A program made the translations under genes and the position numbers. Below are positions 1 to 8,813 of a stretch of DNA of 53,783 bases, piece after piece. The stretch is from Streptomyces pacificus (GTDB lineage: Bacteria; Actinomycetota; Actinomycetes; Streptomycetales; Streptomycetaceae): NCBI RefSeq assembly GCF_011766325.1, contig NZ_BLLG01000027.1:1-53783 (forward strand), written 5' to 3'. Each line of letters begins with the position of its first letter. Within the stretch, counting starts at the first letter, position 1. The notes beneath the pieces are model-generated. The model was not told where the DNA came from. It did not search any database and saw only the letters and a program-made list of their open reading frames with translations.

Positions 1-300
1 GAAGGACTGGGACAGGGAAAGGGACACCTGGCTCCGCGAGGGCGGGGCGCGCCGCGCGCCTTCGCTGTGACGGCGAATGCCGTGTACGACGCCGTCAGCC
101 GCAGGTTCGCGGGCCGGTGGCCGCGCCGCGGGCCGCGGTATGCCTCCGGGCCCCGCCGGCGCGCTGCCGGTGGGGCCCCGGAGGCATACCGCGGCCGCGC
201 CCTGTGCCGGGGCCCCACCCGCGGTGGGGGCGCCCCGCGTCGAGGCGCGTTCCCGGGCCGGGATGGCACGGTCGTACGGAGAGAGCGGACCGGGAAGGGC
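1..300. other. Intergenic left end of window
   Basis: No gene is recognisable here. The stretch lies downstream of hflX and holds its long terminator-like hairpin (133-194) followed by a shorter hairpin around 207-228. The first ~65 bases could be the edge of a gene outside the window, but no coding signal can be assigned. Confidence 0.6.
133..194 (-). terminator. Long hairpin downstream of hflX
   Basis: An inverted repeat with arms at 133-160 and 166-194 and a 5-base loop. Pairing is complete except for one bulged G and one G-T pair. The stem is about 28 bp. It lies just past the hflX stop codon and is read as an intrinsic terminator without a clear T tract, which is common in Streptomyces. 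Confidence 0.7.
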
Positions 301-1791
301 TCAGCGCGCCGCGGGGACGTACGGCCCGAGCGCGGCCGCGAGGTCCTCGTGCACCCTCGCCCTGAGCAGGGTGCCCTCGGAGGTGTGCTCCTCCGACAGC
401 ACCTCGCCGTCGGCGTGGACCCGTGAGACGAGCGCTCCCTCTGTGTACGGCAGCAGGGCCTCGACCTCGACCTGCGGGCGGGGCAGTTCCGAATCGATGA
501 TCCCGAGGAGTTCGTCGATCCCCGAGCCCGTACGCGCCGAGACGGCGATGGCCCGGCGCTCGACGTGCAGCAGGCGCTGCAGCACCAGCGGATCGGCCGC
601 GTCCGCCTTGTTGACCACGACGATCTCCGGCACGTGCACCGCGCCGACGTCCCGGATCACCTCGCGGACGGCGGCCAGCTGCTCCTCCGGTGCGGGGTGC
701 GAACCGTCGACGACGTGCAGGATCAGGTCGGACTCGCCGACCTCCTCCATCGTGGAGCGGAACGCCTCGACCAGGTGGTGCGGCAGGTGCCGGACGAACC
801 CGACGGTGTCGGCCAGCGTGTACAGCCTGCCGCTCGGCGTCTCGGCCCGCCGCACGGTCGGGTCCAGGGTGGCGAACAGCGCGTTCTCCACCAGGACACC
901 GGCGCCGGTGAGGCGGTTGAGCAGCGAGGACTTGCCCGCGTTGGTGTAGCCCGCGATCGCCACGGAGGGGACCTTGTGCCGCCTGCGCTCCTGCCGCTTG
1001 ACCTCCCGGCCGGTCTTCATCTCCGCGATCTCCCGGCGCATCTTCGCCATCTTCTCGCGGATCCGGCGCCGGTCTGTCTCGATCTTGGTCTCACCGGGGC
1101 CGCGGGTCGCCATGCCGCCGCTGCCGCCGCCCATCTGCCGGGACAGCGACTGGCCCCAGCCGCGCAGCCGGGGAAGCATGTACTGCATCTGTGCCAGGGC
1201 CACCTGCGCCTTGCCCTCCCGGGACTTGGCGTGCTGCGCGAAGATGTCCAGGATCAGCGCGGTCCGGTCGACCACCTTGACCTTGGCCACGTCCTCGAGG
1301 TGGATGAGCTGGCCAGGGCTGAGTTCACCGTCGCAGACCACGGTGTCGGCTCCGCTCTCGAGCACGAGGTCGCGCAGCTCGTTCGCCTTGCCGGAGCCGA
1401 TGTAGGTGGCCGGGTCCGGCTTGTCACGGCGCTGGATCACGCCGTCCAGCACCAGGGCTCCCGCCGTCTCGGCGAGGGCGGCCAGCTCGGCGAGCGAGTT
1501 CTCCGCGTCCTGGGCGGTCCCGGAGGTCCACACACCGACGAGCACCACACGCTCGAGGCGCAGCTGCCGGTACTCGACCTCGGTGACGTCCTCGAGTTCG
1601 GTGGAAAGGCCCGCCACGCGTCGCAGCGCGGCGCGGTCGGAGCGGTCGAACTGGTCGCCGTCCCGCTCTCCGTCGATCCCGTGGCTCCAGGCGACGTCCT
1701 CTTCCATCAGGGCATCGGCCCGAAGGCTCTCGGTGCGGGAGGTCTCCGCAAAGCTCAGCGCGTCCTGGGAAGTGGATGAAGAGGAGGTCAT
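301..1791 (-). CDS. hflX: GTPase HflX
   Basis: This encodes a 496-residue HflX-family GTPase, a cytosolic protein that binds the large ribosomal subunit and, in studied bacteria, splits stalled or hibernating ribosomes. The N-terminal half carries the HflX domain, including the glycine-rich segment RGPGETK before the helical linker. The GTPase domain shows Walker A GYTNAGKS near residue 287, the switch sequence ATLDPT, DTVGF and the base-specificity motif NKAD. I chose the ATG at 1791 (MTSSSSTS) because an AAGGA ribosome binding site precedes it by about 7 nt. A start 13 codons upstream is also open. It sits in a tRNA-modification and ribosome neighbourhood with miaA and miaB, similar to the miaA-hfq-hflX cluster of enterobacteria. 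It is followed by a strong hairpin terminator. Confidence 0.95.
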   Translation of the reverse strand: MTSSSSTSQDALSFAETSRTESLRADALMEEDVAWSHGIDGERDGDQFDRSDRAALRRVAGLSTELEDVTEVEYRQLRLERVVLVGVWTSGTAQDAENSLAELAALAETAGALVLDGVIQRRDKPDPATYIGSGKANELRDLVLESGADTVVCDGELSPGQLIHLEDVAKVKVVDRTALILDIFAQHAKSREGKAQVALAQMQYMLPRLRGWGQSLSRQMGGGSGGMATRGPGETKIETDRRRIREKMAKMRREIAEMKTGREVKRQERRRHKVPSVAIAGYTNAGKSSLLNRLTGAGVLVENALFATLDPTVRRAETPSGRLYTLADTVGFVRHLPHHLVEAFRSTMEEVGESDLILHVVDGSHPAPEEQLAAVREVIRDVGAVHVPEIVVVNKADAADPLVLQRLLHVERRAIAVSARTGSGIDELLGIIDSELPRPQVEVEALLPYTEGALVSRVHADGEVLSEEHTSEGTLLRARVHEDLAAALGPYVPAAR

Positions 1792-2142
1792 GGGATCCTT
1801 ACGTCGATGGGAGGCCGCTGCGGGCCGCATGCGCCCCGCATACTCCGGCAGTCATGGCAACGCGTCACGGCCGGGGAACATTCCCGGTGCCGCGCCGGGG
1901 TGGACGGGCCGGTGCCGAACTGCTCCCCCTCCGGGAGGGGTCCGCCCGCCGCCGCGCCGACCTGCCGATGGTCCCACGGCACCGACGCGGCCGTCACCTC
2001 GATTTCCGCTCCCGCCCGGGCCCGGAAGCCGTCGGCGGGTTCGGGGGCTCGTGTGACGTCGGCCCAGGGCCGGGCTGCTGGCCGCCCAGGGCCAGGCTGC
2101 GGTGTCGGAGGCCGGCGGCTCCCCGGCCGGAGTGGGCGGAGG
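1792..2142. other. Intergenic region, hflX upstream
   Basis: About 350 bases between the M1 peptidase stop and the hflX start. It should contain the hflX promoter, but I could not identify convincing -35/-10 boxes. A 15-base direct repeat (GCTCCCCGGCCGGAG) at 2118-2132 and 2148-2162 straddles the peptidase stop codon. No additional gene is supported. Confidence 0.5.
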
Positions 2143-3630
2143 TCAGTGCTCCCCGGCCGGAGCGGCGGCCGGCCGGTCCGAGGGTGGCTCGCTGCGCCAG
2201 TCCGGGTGACCCGGCATCTTCGGGGTCGTCGCACCGTAGAGCCAGCCCCGGAAGAACCCGGTCAGGTCGCGGCCGGAGATCCGCTGTGCCAGGGCGGTGA
2301 AGTCGGCCGTCGTCGCCGTGCCGTCGCGGTGCTCGGCGACCCAGGCCCGCTGCAGTGTGGCGAAGGCGTCCTTCCCGATCTCCTGGCGGAGCGCGTAGAG
2401 GACCAGTGCGCTGCCGTCGTACACGATCGGCCGGAACAGCCCGAGCTGCCGGCCGGGCTCCGCGGGTTCGGGGGCGGCGGGCGGTCCCCCGGCGGCGCGC
2501 CAGCGGTCGGACTTCGCGTACGCCTCGCGCATCCGGTCCTCCAGCGGCCGCCCGGCGTGCTCCTCGGTGTACAGCGCCCCGTACCAGGTCGCATGCCCCT
2601 CGTTGAGCCAGAGATCCGACCAGGTCCGGGGGGAGACGCTGTTCCCGAACCACTGGTGGGCGAGTTCGTGCACCATGACGGACTCGACGTACCACTTCGG
2701 GTACCGGTCGTCGGTGAACATCGACATCGCGAAGAGCGACAGCGTCTGGGTCTCCAGTGCGAAGCCGGTCTCGGCCTGTGCCAGCAGCAGGCCGTACGTC
2801 TCGAGCGGGTAGCGCCCGACCTTGCCCTCCATCCAGGTGATGTGCGCGGGGGTCTTCCTGAGCCAGGGCTCCAGCCGCGCCGCCTGCGCAGCGGGGACGA
2901 CGTCCCGAAGCGGCAGGCCGTCGGGGCCCTCCCGGTGGACCACGGCCGATCTGCCGATGCTGACCTGGGCCAGTTCGGTCGCCATGGGGTGCCGGGTGCG
3001 GTACACCCAGGTCCTGGTGGCGGACGTGGCGTCGCCGTGCCCTGCGGCCGGGACCGGGAGGCCGTTGGCCACGGCGGTCAGTTCCGCGGGAGCGGTGACG
3101 CGGAAGGTGAAGTGCGCCTTGTCGGCGGGATGGTCGTTGCAGGGGAAGACGCGGTGGGCGGCGTCGGCCTGGTTGGCCATCGCCAGGCCGTCGGCGGTGC
3201 GGACCCAGCCGCCGGCCTGCTCGCCCGGTGGCTCGCTGGTGTGGGTGACGGTGACGGCGAACGGGGTGCCGGCGCCCACGGCCCCCCGCGGGGTGATCAC
3301 CAGGTCCTCGCCGACGGTGGTGAAGGCGGCACTGCGGCCGTTCACCTCCACCGCCCTCACGGTGCCGCTGGTGAAGTCGAGGTTGATCCGCTCCAGGTTC
3401 CGGGTGGCCCGTGCGTCGATCTTCGTGACGGCATCCAGCGGCTTGCTGTTGACGCCTCGGTAGGTGAAGGCGATGTCGTAGGTGAGGACGTCGTACCCGG
3501 GGTTGCCCAGATACGGGAACAGCGGGTCACCGATACCCAGTGGTTCGGGGCCGGGCAGTACGGCGGCGACCAGCGCGGCCGAGGCGGCGGCGAGCGACGC
3601 GGCCCGCAGGCGTCGTGGAGTGAGGCGCAT
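2143..3630 (-). CDS. Secreted M1-family zinc metallopeptidase
   Basis: The 495-residue product begins with a basic stretch and a hydrophobic Ala-rich segment (about residues 5-25) typical of a signal peptide, so it is probably exported. The gluzincin signature HELAHQWFG lies near residue 320, and the third zinc ligand is in NEGHA about 18 residues later. A YDGSALVLY segment supplies the expected catalytic tyrosine. The usual exopeptidase GxMEN motif is replaced by FALETQT, as in many secreted bacterial M1 enzymes. The protein is about half the length of PepN and lacks its large helical C-terminal domain. Aminopeptidase activity is likely, but the substrate is unknown. The start ATG at 3630 (MRLTPRRLR) gives the best signal peptide. 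It is preceded closely by GTGAGGG. Confidence 0.88.
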   Translation of the reverse strand: MRLTPRRLRAASLAAASAALVAAVLPGPEPLGIGDPLFPYLGNPGYDVLTYDIAFTYRGVNSKPLDAVTKIDARATRNLERINLDFTSGTVRAVEVNGRSAAFTTVGEDLVITPRGAVGAGTPFAVTVTHTSEPPGEQAGGWVRTADGLAMANQADAAHRVFPCNDHPADKAHFTFRVTAPAELTAVANGLPVPAAGHGDATSATRTWVYRTRHPMATELAQVSIGRSAVVHREGPDGLPLRDVVPAAQAARLEPWLRKTPAHITWMEGKVGRYPLETYGLLLAQAETGFALETQTLSLFAMSMFTDDRYPKWYVESVMVHELAHQWFGNSVSPRTWSDLWLNEGHATWYGALYTEEHAGRPLEDRMREAYAKSDRWRAAGGPPAAPEPAEPGRQLGLFRPIVYDGSALVLYALRQEIGKDAFATLQRAWVAEHRDGTATTADFTALAQRISGRDLTGFFRGWLYGATTPKMPGHPDWRSEPPSDRPAAAPAGEH

Positions 3631-3772
3631 GCCCTCACCGCTACCAGCGCGGGGAACGCGGAGCGTGACGGCTCGCTCCGCGCACACCCGAACGGGTGAC
3701 AGTCTGGCCGGTCCGGGTGCCGTGCCCCGCGCGCCACCCGGACGGCGGGCCGCGGCCGGGGCGGCAGGCCGC

Positions 3773-5905
3773 TCAGTGCGCGGCCGGGTGCCGTGCGCGG
3801 CTCACGTCGTACACCCCCGCCACATCGCGCATCGCCCGCATCAGCGGGGGAAGCCCGGCGGCGTCCTGGAGCTGGAGCGTGTACGTGTGGCGTACCCGCT
3901 GCTCGCTCGGCGGTTCGACGGTGGCGGAGACGACCGCCGCCCCCGCCGTCGCGATGGCCTCGGTGAGGTCGGCGAGGAGGCGGGGCCGGCCGAACGCCTC
4001 GGCGACCAGCGTCACACGGCACTCCGCCGCCCGGCCCCAGCGCACCTCGACGGGCCGCCGCCCCATGGCGCGCATCCGGGACACGCCCGGGCACTCACCG
4101 CGGTGCACGGTGACCGCGCCGCCGCGGACCGGGAACCCCGTCACCGCGTCGGGCGGCACCGGGGTGCAGCACCCGGCGAGGCGGACGGTGGCGCCCGGGA
4201 GTCCGGGCGCCTCGGCGACGGCGTTCGCGCCGGCCCGTCGGCGGCCTCCGGAGGCCGCCGACGGGCCGGCGGCAGCCGCGCGGGGCGCCGCGGCCTGCGG
4301 CCTGGCTGCCTCGGGGTGCTCGGCGAGCCATCCGGTGATCGCGATCCGGGCCGCGGGGGTACGGGTGTGCTGGAGCCAGTCCGGCGAGGGCCCGGAGGCC
4401 GCGTCCTGGGCGAGCAGCGGCTCGACGGTGTCGCCGTCCGACAGCCGGGTGGCGAGCGCGGCGAGCCGGCCGTTGACCCGGGCGCCGACACAGGTGTGCG
4501 CCGCCTCGCCGTACTGCGCGTAGGCGGCGTCCACACAGCTCGCTCCGGCGGGGAGCCCCAGGGTGCCGCCGTCCGCGCGGAAGACGGTGATCTCGCGGTC
4601 CTCGGCCAGGTCCGCCCGGAGCGAGGTCCAGAAGGTATCGGTGTCGGGGGCGGACTCCTGCCAGTCAAGGAGCCGGGAGAGCCAGCCCGGCCTGGTCGGG
4701 TCCGCCCGCTCGCCCTCGGCCCCGGCGGAGGGCTCGGCCGCCCCGGGGAGGCCGGCTCCCTCCGCGGTGTCCGCCGTGTACGGATTGCCGAGGGCGACGA
4801 CGCCGGCCTCGGCGACGCGGTGCATCTGGTGGGTGCGGATGAGGACTTCGGCGACCGCGCCGTCGGTGCTCGCGACCGCCGTGTGCAGCGACTGGTACAG
4901 GTTGAACTTGGGAGCGGCGATGAAGTCCTTGAACTCGGAGATCAACGGCGTGAAGCAGGTGTGCAGTTCACCGAGGGCGGCGTAGCAGTCAGCGTCCTCG
5001 CCGACCAGCACCAGCAGGCGGCCGAAGTCCGTGCCGGACAGGTCGCCCCGCTTGAGCCGTACCCGGTGCACGGACACGAAGTGCCTCGGGCGGAGGAGCA
5101 CTTCGGCCTGGATGCCCGCGTCCCGCAGGACGGCCCTGACCTTGCCGGCGACGGCGGCCAGGGCGTCCACCGCGTCGGCATTCTCCGCGATCAGCGCACG
5201 CGTGCGTGCGTACTCCTCCGGGTGGAGGATCGCGAAGACCAGGTCCTCCAGTTCGGTCTTGAGCGCCTGGACGCCGAGCCGCTCGGCGAGCGGGATCAGC
5301 ACGTCGCGGGTGACCTTGGCGATACGCTCCTGCTTCTCGGGGCGCATCACGCCGAGGGTGCGCATGTTGTGCAGCCGGTCCGCGAGCTTGATGGACATGA
5401 CCCGGACGTCGTTGCCGGTGGCGACGAGCATCTTGCGGAACGTCTCGGGTTCGGCGGCCGCGCCGTAGTCGACCTTCTCCAGTTTGGTCACCCCGTCGAC
5501 GAGGTAGCAGACCTCCTCACCGAACTCCTCCCGGACCTGCACCAGCGTCACATCGGTGTCCTCGACGGTGTCGTGGAGGAGCGAGGCGGTCAAGGTCGTC
5601 GTCTCAGCGCCGAGTTCGGCGAGGATGAGGGTCACGGCGAGGGGGTGCGTGATGTACGGCTCGCCGCTCTTGCGGAACTGCCCCCGGTGCGAGGACTCGG
5701 CGAGGACGTACGCCCTGTGCAGGATCGCCAGATCGGCGTCGGGATGGTGGGCGCGATGAGCCTCGGCGACGTGGCCGATGGCATCCGGGACCCGGCCCCG
5801 CGCTGCGGGACCGAGCAGCGCTGCTCTGCCCAGCCGACGGAGGTCGAGCCTGGGGCGGGCCCGTCTGCGGCTGGAAGCACCAGGGTTGGCGGCCTCTGCA
5901 CTCAT
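3773..5905 (-). CDS. rshA: RelA/SpoT homologue RshA, bifunctional (p)ppGpp enzyme
   Basis: The 710-residue protein has the long RSH layout: HD hydrolase domain (about residues 70-215), synthetase domain (about 265-360), TGS (about 435-495) and C-terminal ACT (about 625-705). The hydrolase looks intact, with SSHRGQF, LLHDTVED and LADRLHNMRTL. The synthetase region keeps KFNLYQSLHT and the Glu before LIRT. It has diverged at the nucleotide-binding motif (RPRHFVSVHR instead of the usual RxKHLYSIYRK) and lacks the Arg of the VGVRV block. This matches the second Streptomyces RSH, RshA, rather than RelA. The ATG at 5905 has a GGAGGTG ribosome binding site. A perfect 44-bp palindrome (4228-4271) lies in the linker between TGS and ACT. 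Hydrolase function is confident; how strong the synthetase is cannot be told from sequence. Confidence 0.9.
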   Translation of the reverse strand: MSAEAANPGASSRRRARPRLDLRRLGRAALLGPAARGRVPDAIGHVAEAHRAHHPDADLAILHRAYVLAESSHRGQFRKSGEPYITHPLAVTLILAELGAETTTLTASLLHDTVEDTDVTLVQVREEFGEEVCYLVDGVTKLEKVDYGAAAEPETFRKMLVATGNDVRVMSIKLADRLHNMRTLGVMRPEKQERIAKVTRDVLIPLAERLGVQALKTELEDLVFAILHPEEYARTRALIAENADAVDALAAVAGKVRAVLRDAGIQAEVLLRPRHFVSVHRVRLKRGDLSGTDFGRLLVLVGEDADCYAALGELHTCFTPLISEFKDFIAAPKFNLYQSLHTAVASTDGAVAEVLIRTHQMHRVAEAGVVALGNPYTADTAEGAGLPGAAEPSAGAEGERADPTRPGWLSRLLDWQESAPDTDTFWTSLRADLAEDREITVFRADGGTLGLPAGASCVDAAYAQYGEAAHTCVGARVNGRLAALATRLSDGDTVEPLLAQDAASGPSPDWLQHTRTPAARIAITGWLAEHPEAARPQAAAPRAAAAGPSAASGGRRRAGANAVAEAPGLPGATVRLAGCCTPVPPDAVTGFPVRGGAVTVHRGECPGVSRMRAMGRRPVEVRWGRAAECRVTLVAEAFGRPRLLADLTEAIATAGAAVVSATVEPPSEQRVRHTYTLQLQDAAGLPPLMRAMRDVAGVYDVSRARHPAAH
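4228..4271. repeat. Perfect 44-bp palindrome inside rshA
   Basis: Two 22-base arms, 4228-4249 and 4250-4271, are exact reverse complements with no spacer. The translated segment (about residues 545-559, AGPSAASGG then RRRAGAN) falls in the low-complexity linker between the TGS and ACT domains, so the reading frame is kept. In RNA it can fold into a very stable hairpin. Confidence 0.9.
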
Positions 5906-6210
5906 GGGGCACCTCCGGCGGCGTCGACCGGCGGCGGGTGGGCCAGGCGTGCCCTCCCTGCCGGTGCTTGATGCTACCGAGCGCACCACGCGGCCGAGTT
6001 CACCTCTCGCCCAGCGTGAATCGGATCACTCATTCGAGCGACGGCAACGGTGACCGCCGCTCCCGGAGACGTGCGAGGTGCCGAGGAGCGCGGACGGGCG
6101 CCCGCGCCGTGACCTTCGAGGCGAACCCTGGGTACGGGGCATACCGGTATGCGGGGTGCGGGGTATGCGGGGTACGGGGTATGCGGGGTCGGGGGTCGGC
6201 CACGGTCCGG
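5906..6210. other. dapF-rshA intergenic region
   Basis: About 305 bases upstream of rshA and downstream of dapF. It holds the 16-base G-rich repeat at 6146-6193. A TAGCAT hexamer about 70 nt upstream of the rshA start, read on the minus strand, could be a -10 box, but no good -35 partner was found. No gene is seen. Confidence 0.5.
6146..6193 (+). repeat. Three tandem 16-bp G-rich repeats
   Basis: Three near-identical 16-base units (GGTATGCGGGGTGCGG and variants) run at 6146-6161, 6162-6177 and 6178-6193, differing only near the 3' end of each unit. The plus strand has six runs of four or more G separated by short loops, so it could form a G-quadruplex. It lies just beyond the dapF stop codon. 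Confidence 0.9.
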
Positions 6211-7104
6211 TCAGAGTGCCTCGAGCCAGGCGTGGTCGATACGGCCTTCGGCGACGATGACCGCGGGACCGGTCATCTCGATCTCGCCGTCCGGGTGCTC
6301 GGTCACGGTCAGCCGGCCGCCCGGGAGGTCCACCCGATAGGTCACGGGAGAGCCGGTCACGGCAGGGTCCGCGCCGTCCCTGCGCGCCGCCGCGACGGCG
6401 ACGGCGCAGGCGCCGGTGCCGCAGGAGCGGGTCTCGCCGGAGCCCCGCTCATGCACCCGCACGGCCAGATGGCGCGGGCCGCGGTCAACGGCGAATTCGA
6501 CGTTTACCCCGTCCGGGTACACCGAGGCCGGGGTGAACGGCGGCGCGGTGCAGAGGTCGCCCGCGTGGTCGAGGTCCTCGACGAAGGCGACCGCGTGCGG
6601 ATTGCCCATGTTCACGTTGCGGGCGGGCCAGTCGCGGCCGTCTACGGTGACGGTGACGCCGTCCCCCGGGAGCAGGGCCCGGCCCATGGCGACGGTGATG
6701 CCGCCGTCCTCGGCGATGTGCACCCGCTTGACGCCGCCCCGGGTGGCCACCGCGAGATCACCCGCGTCGACGAGGCCGGCGCGCTGCAGATAGCGGGCGA
6801 AGACCCGCACGCCGTTGCCGCACATCTCGGCGATCGAACCGTCCGCGTTGCGGTAGTCCATGAACCACTCGGCCTCGCCCGCCAGGGAACGCGCCTCGGG
6901 GTGCGCAGATGAGCGCACCACGCGCAGCAGCCCGTCGCCGCCGATGCCCGCACGGCGGTCGCAGAGCGCAGCGACCGCGGACGCGGGCAACCGGAGCTCG
7001 TTGCCCGGGTCCGGGACGATCACGAAGTCGTTCTCGGTCCCGTGGCCCTTGAGGAAGGCGACAGGCGGGAGCGGCTGGGCGGGGGCGGGAGCAGCGCTGG
7101 TCAC
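6211..7104 (-). CDS. dapF: Diaminopimelate epimerase
   Basis: The 297-residue enzyme interconverts LL- and meso-diaminopimelate, the penultimate step of lysine synthesis and the source of the peptidoglycan diamino acid (LL-DAP in streptomycetes). Both catalytic cysteines are visible: one in ADGSIAEMCGNGVR near residue 93 and one in GETRSCGTGAC near residue 224. The N-terminal FLKGHGTENDFV motif is typical. I place the start at the GTG at 7104 because the family begins just before this motif and nothing upstream looks like DapF. The enzyme is cytosolic and PLP-independent. It is encoded directly downstream of a small membrane-protein gene on the same strand, with a 29-base gap. Confidence 0.95.
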   Translation of the reverse strand: MTSAAPAPAQPLPPVAFLKGHGTENDFVIVPDPGNELRLPASAVAALCDRRAGIGGDGLLRVVRSSAHPEARSLAGEAEWFMDYRNADGSIAEMCGNGVRVFARYLQRAGLVDAGDLAVATRGGVKRVHIAEDGGITVAMGRALLPGDGVTVTVDGRDWPARNVNMGNPHAVAFVEDLDHAGDLCTAPPFTPASVYPDGVNVEFAVDRGPRHLAVRVHERGSGETRSCGTGACAVAVAAARRDGADPAVTGSPVTYRVDLPGGRLTVTEHPDGEIEMTGPAVIVAEGRIDHAWLEAL

Positions 7105-7133
7105 AGCCCCATCGTACGGGGACCTCGGGGCGC

Positions 7134-7586
7134 TCAGCGGAGCCGGGCCACGCGCCACACGGCGAGGGCGACGAGGACGGCCGCCATCACCACGTACAGG
7201 GCGATCACACGCCAGTCCGGGCGGTCGCCGGAGCTCCGCTCGGGCAGGCCCGGCCAGGTGTGGCCGACACGGCGGGCGGCCATCATGCCCCAGCCCGCGG
7301 CGCAGCAGCTGATCAGGAGGCCGAGCATGGCGACCACCGCACCGCCGTCCCCGGAGCCGAACGCCAGCGGGAACGCGAACATCAGCGAGCCGACGGCGGC
7401 GAGCCCCACGATGGGGGCGAGCTGCCAGATCCTGAGCCGCCGCGGCGGGCGCAGCTCCACCTCGACCGCGCCGCCGGCACCCGAGCCGTCCTCGAGCAGA
7501 TCCCCGGCCTCGTCCGGGCCGTCGGGGCTCAGACGGGGCGGGTCGTCCTGTGCCTGCTGTTCTCTGTCGCGAGGGCCGGCCTCCAT
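7134..7586 (-). CDS. Small membrane protein, unknown function
   Basis: The predicted protein is 150 residues. The first ~55 residues are acidic and hydrophilic (repeated Asp, Pro and Glu). They are followed by three hydrophobic segments: one around IWQLAPIVGLAAVGSLMFA, a second around VVAMLGLLISCCAAGWGM, and a third, VIALYVVMAAVLVALAVW, before a basic C-terminus. The ATG at 7586 lies about 9 nt after a GGGAGGG ribosome binding site; a GTG two codons earlier is a less likely start. It is encoded between miaA and dapF on the same strand. No catalytic motif is visible and I do not recognise a characterised family, although similar proteins sit at this position in other streptomycetes. Confidence 0.75.
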   Translation of the reverse strand: MEAGPRDREQQAQDDPPRLSPDGPDEAGDLLEDGSGAGGAVEVELRPPRRLRIWQLAPIVGLAAVGSLMFAFPLAFGSGDGGAVVAMLGLLISCCAAGWGMMAARRVGHTWPGLPERSSGDRPDWRVIALYVVMAAVLVALAVWRVARLR

Positions 7587-7691
7587 CGCCACGCGCCCTC
7601 CCCACTCGGACCAGAAGTCGATCGATGCTCGATGATGGCACGGCCCGGGGCACCGCATTGACGGCCGTGGCGTCCCGATGCCATCACGTGA

Positions 7692-8630
7692 TCAGGCTGT
7701 AACCGGTCGTTCGACCAACGAGAGAGCCAGGCCCGGAAGTTCCTCGCGGTCCGCGGCGGCGCCGCTCAGCCAGTGCACACGTGGATCACGCCGGAACCAG
7801 GAGTCCTGGCGGCGCGCGAACCGCTTGGTGGCGCGCACGGTTTCGGCGCGCGCCTCCCCTTCCGTGCAGTCCCCCGCGAGCGTCGAGAGCACCTGCTGGT
7901 AGCCGAGTGCGCGCGAGGCGGTCCGCCCGGCACGCAGCCCCCGCGCCTCCAGAATCCGCACCTCCTCGACGAGCCCCGCGTCCCACATCCGGTCCACGCG
8001 CAGTGCGATGCGCTCATCGAGCTCCGGGCGGGCGACGTCGACACCGATCTGCAGGGTGTCGTACACGGCCTCGTGTCCCGGGAGGTTCGCGGTGAAGGGC
8101 CTGCCGGTGATCTCGATCACCTCCAGGGCCCGGACGATCCGTCGGCCGTTGCCCGGAAGGATCGCGAGGGCGGCGTCCGGGTCGGCGGCGGCCAGGCGTG
8201 CGTGCAGCGCCCCCGAGCCGCGCTCCGCCAGCTCCGCCTCGAGCCGTGCGCGCACCTCGGGGTCGGTGCCGGGGAACTCCAGCGCGTCGATCGCTCCGCG
8301 CACGTAGAGCCCCGACCCGCCGACGAGCACGGGGGTGCGTCCGCGGGCGAGCAGCCGGTCGATCTCCGCCCGCGCCAGCCTCTGGTACTCGGCGACGCTC
8401 GCGGTCTCGGTGACGTCCCAGATGTCGAGCAGGTGGTGCGGAACCCCGCCGCGTTCCTCCTCGGCCAGTTTCGCGGTACCGATGTCCATCCCGCGGTAGA
8501 GCTGCATGGAGTCGGCATTGACGACCTCGCCGCCGAGTCGCCGGGCCAGATGGACGGCCAGATCGGACTTGCCGGCCGCGGTGGGGCCGACGACGGCGAT
8601 GACCCGCGGTGCGGGGGCTGCGCTTCTCAC
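7692..8630 (-). CDS. miaA: tRNA dimethylallyltransferase
   Basis: The 312-residue enzyme transfers a dimethylallyl group to N6 of adenosine 37 in tRNAs that read codons starting with U. It shows the P-loop GPTAAGKSDLA near residue 15, NADSMQLYRGMDIGT for substrate handling, and the HHLLDIWD and LVGGSGLY motifs of the family. I chose the GTG at 8630 (VRSAAPAPRVIAVVGPT) because the protein then has the usual length; upstream codons translate to low-complexity sequence. MiaB, which adds the methylthio group to this base, is encoded about 2.5 kb away at 11087-12577, so both steps are present in one window. Confidence 0.95.
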   Translation of the reverse strand: MRSAAPAPRVIAVVGPTAAGKSDLAVHLARRLGGEVVNADSMQLYRGMDIGTAKLAEEERGGVPHHLLDIWDVTETASVAEYQRLARAEIDRLLARGRTPVLVGGSGLYVRGAIDALEFPGTDPEVRARLEAELAERGSGALHARLAAADPDAALAILPGNGRRIVRALEVIEITGRPFTANLPGHEAVYDTLQIGVDVARPELDERIALRVDRMWDAGLVEEVRILEARGLRAGRTASRALGYQQVLSTLAGDCTEGEARAETVRATKRFARRQDSWFRRDPRVHWLSGAAADREELPGLALSLVERPVTA

Positions 8631-8813
8631 CGCACCAGTCTCGCAAACGACCCGGCCGTCCCCGAACGAGTTACGTGACGCGGTCCGGGCGGGGTCGTTG
8701 CCTGTTGCGAGGTTCTGGGCGCCGGTCGCGGGACCGGCGCCCTCGGGGCGAGGCGACGGACCGCTCCGGGTGGAGCGGAGCTTCGCTCGCACGAGTTGAT
8801 CTTTGGAGTGGAT

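Noticed and set aside
3482..5971. Open frame of 829 codons on the plus strand over rshA
   Set aside because: An antisense shadow of rshA and its neighbour with low-complexity composition and no motifs.
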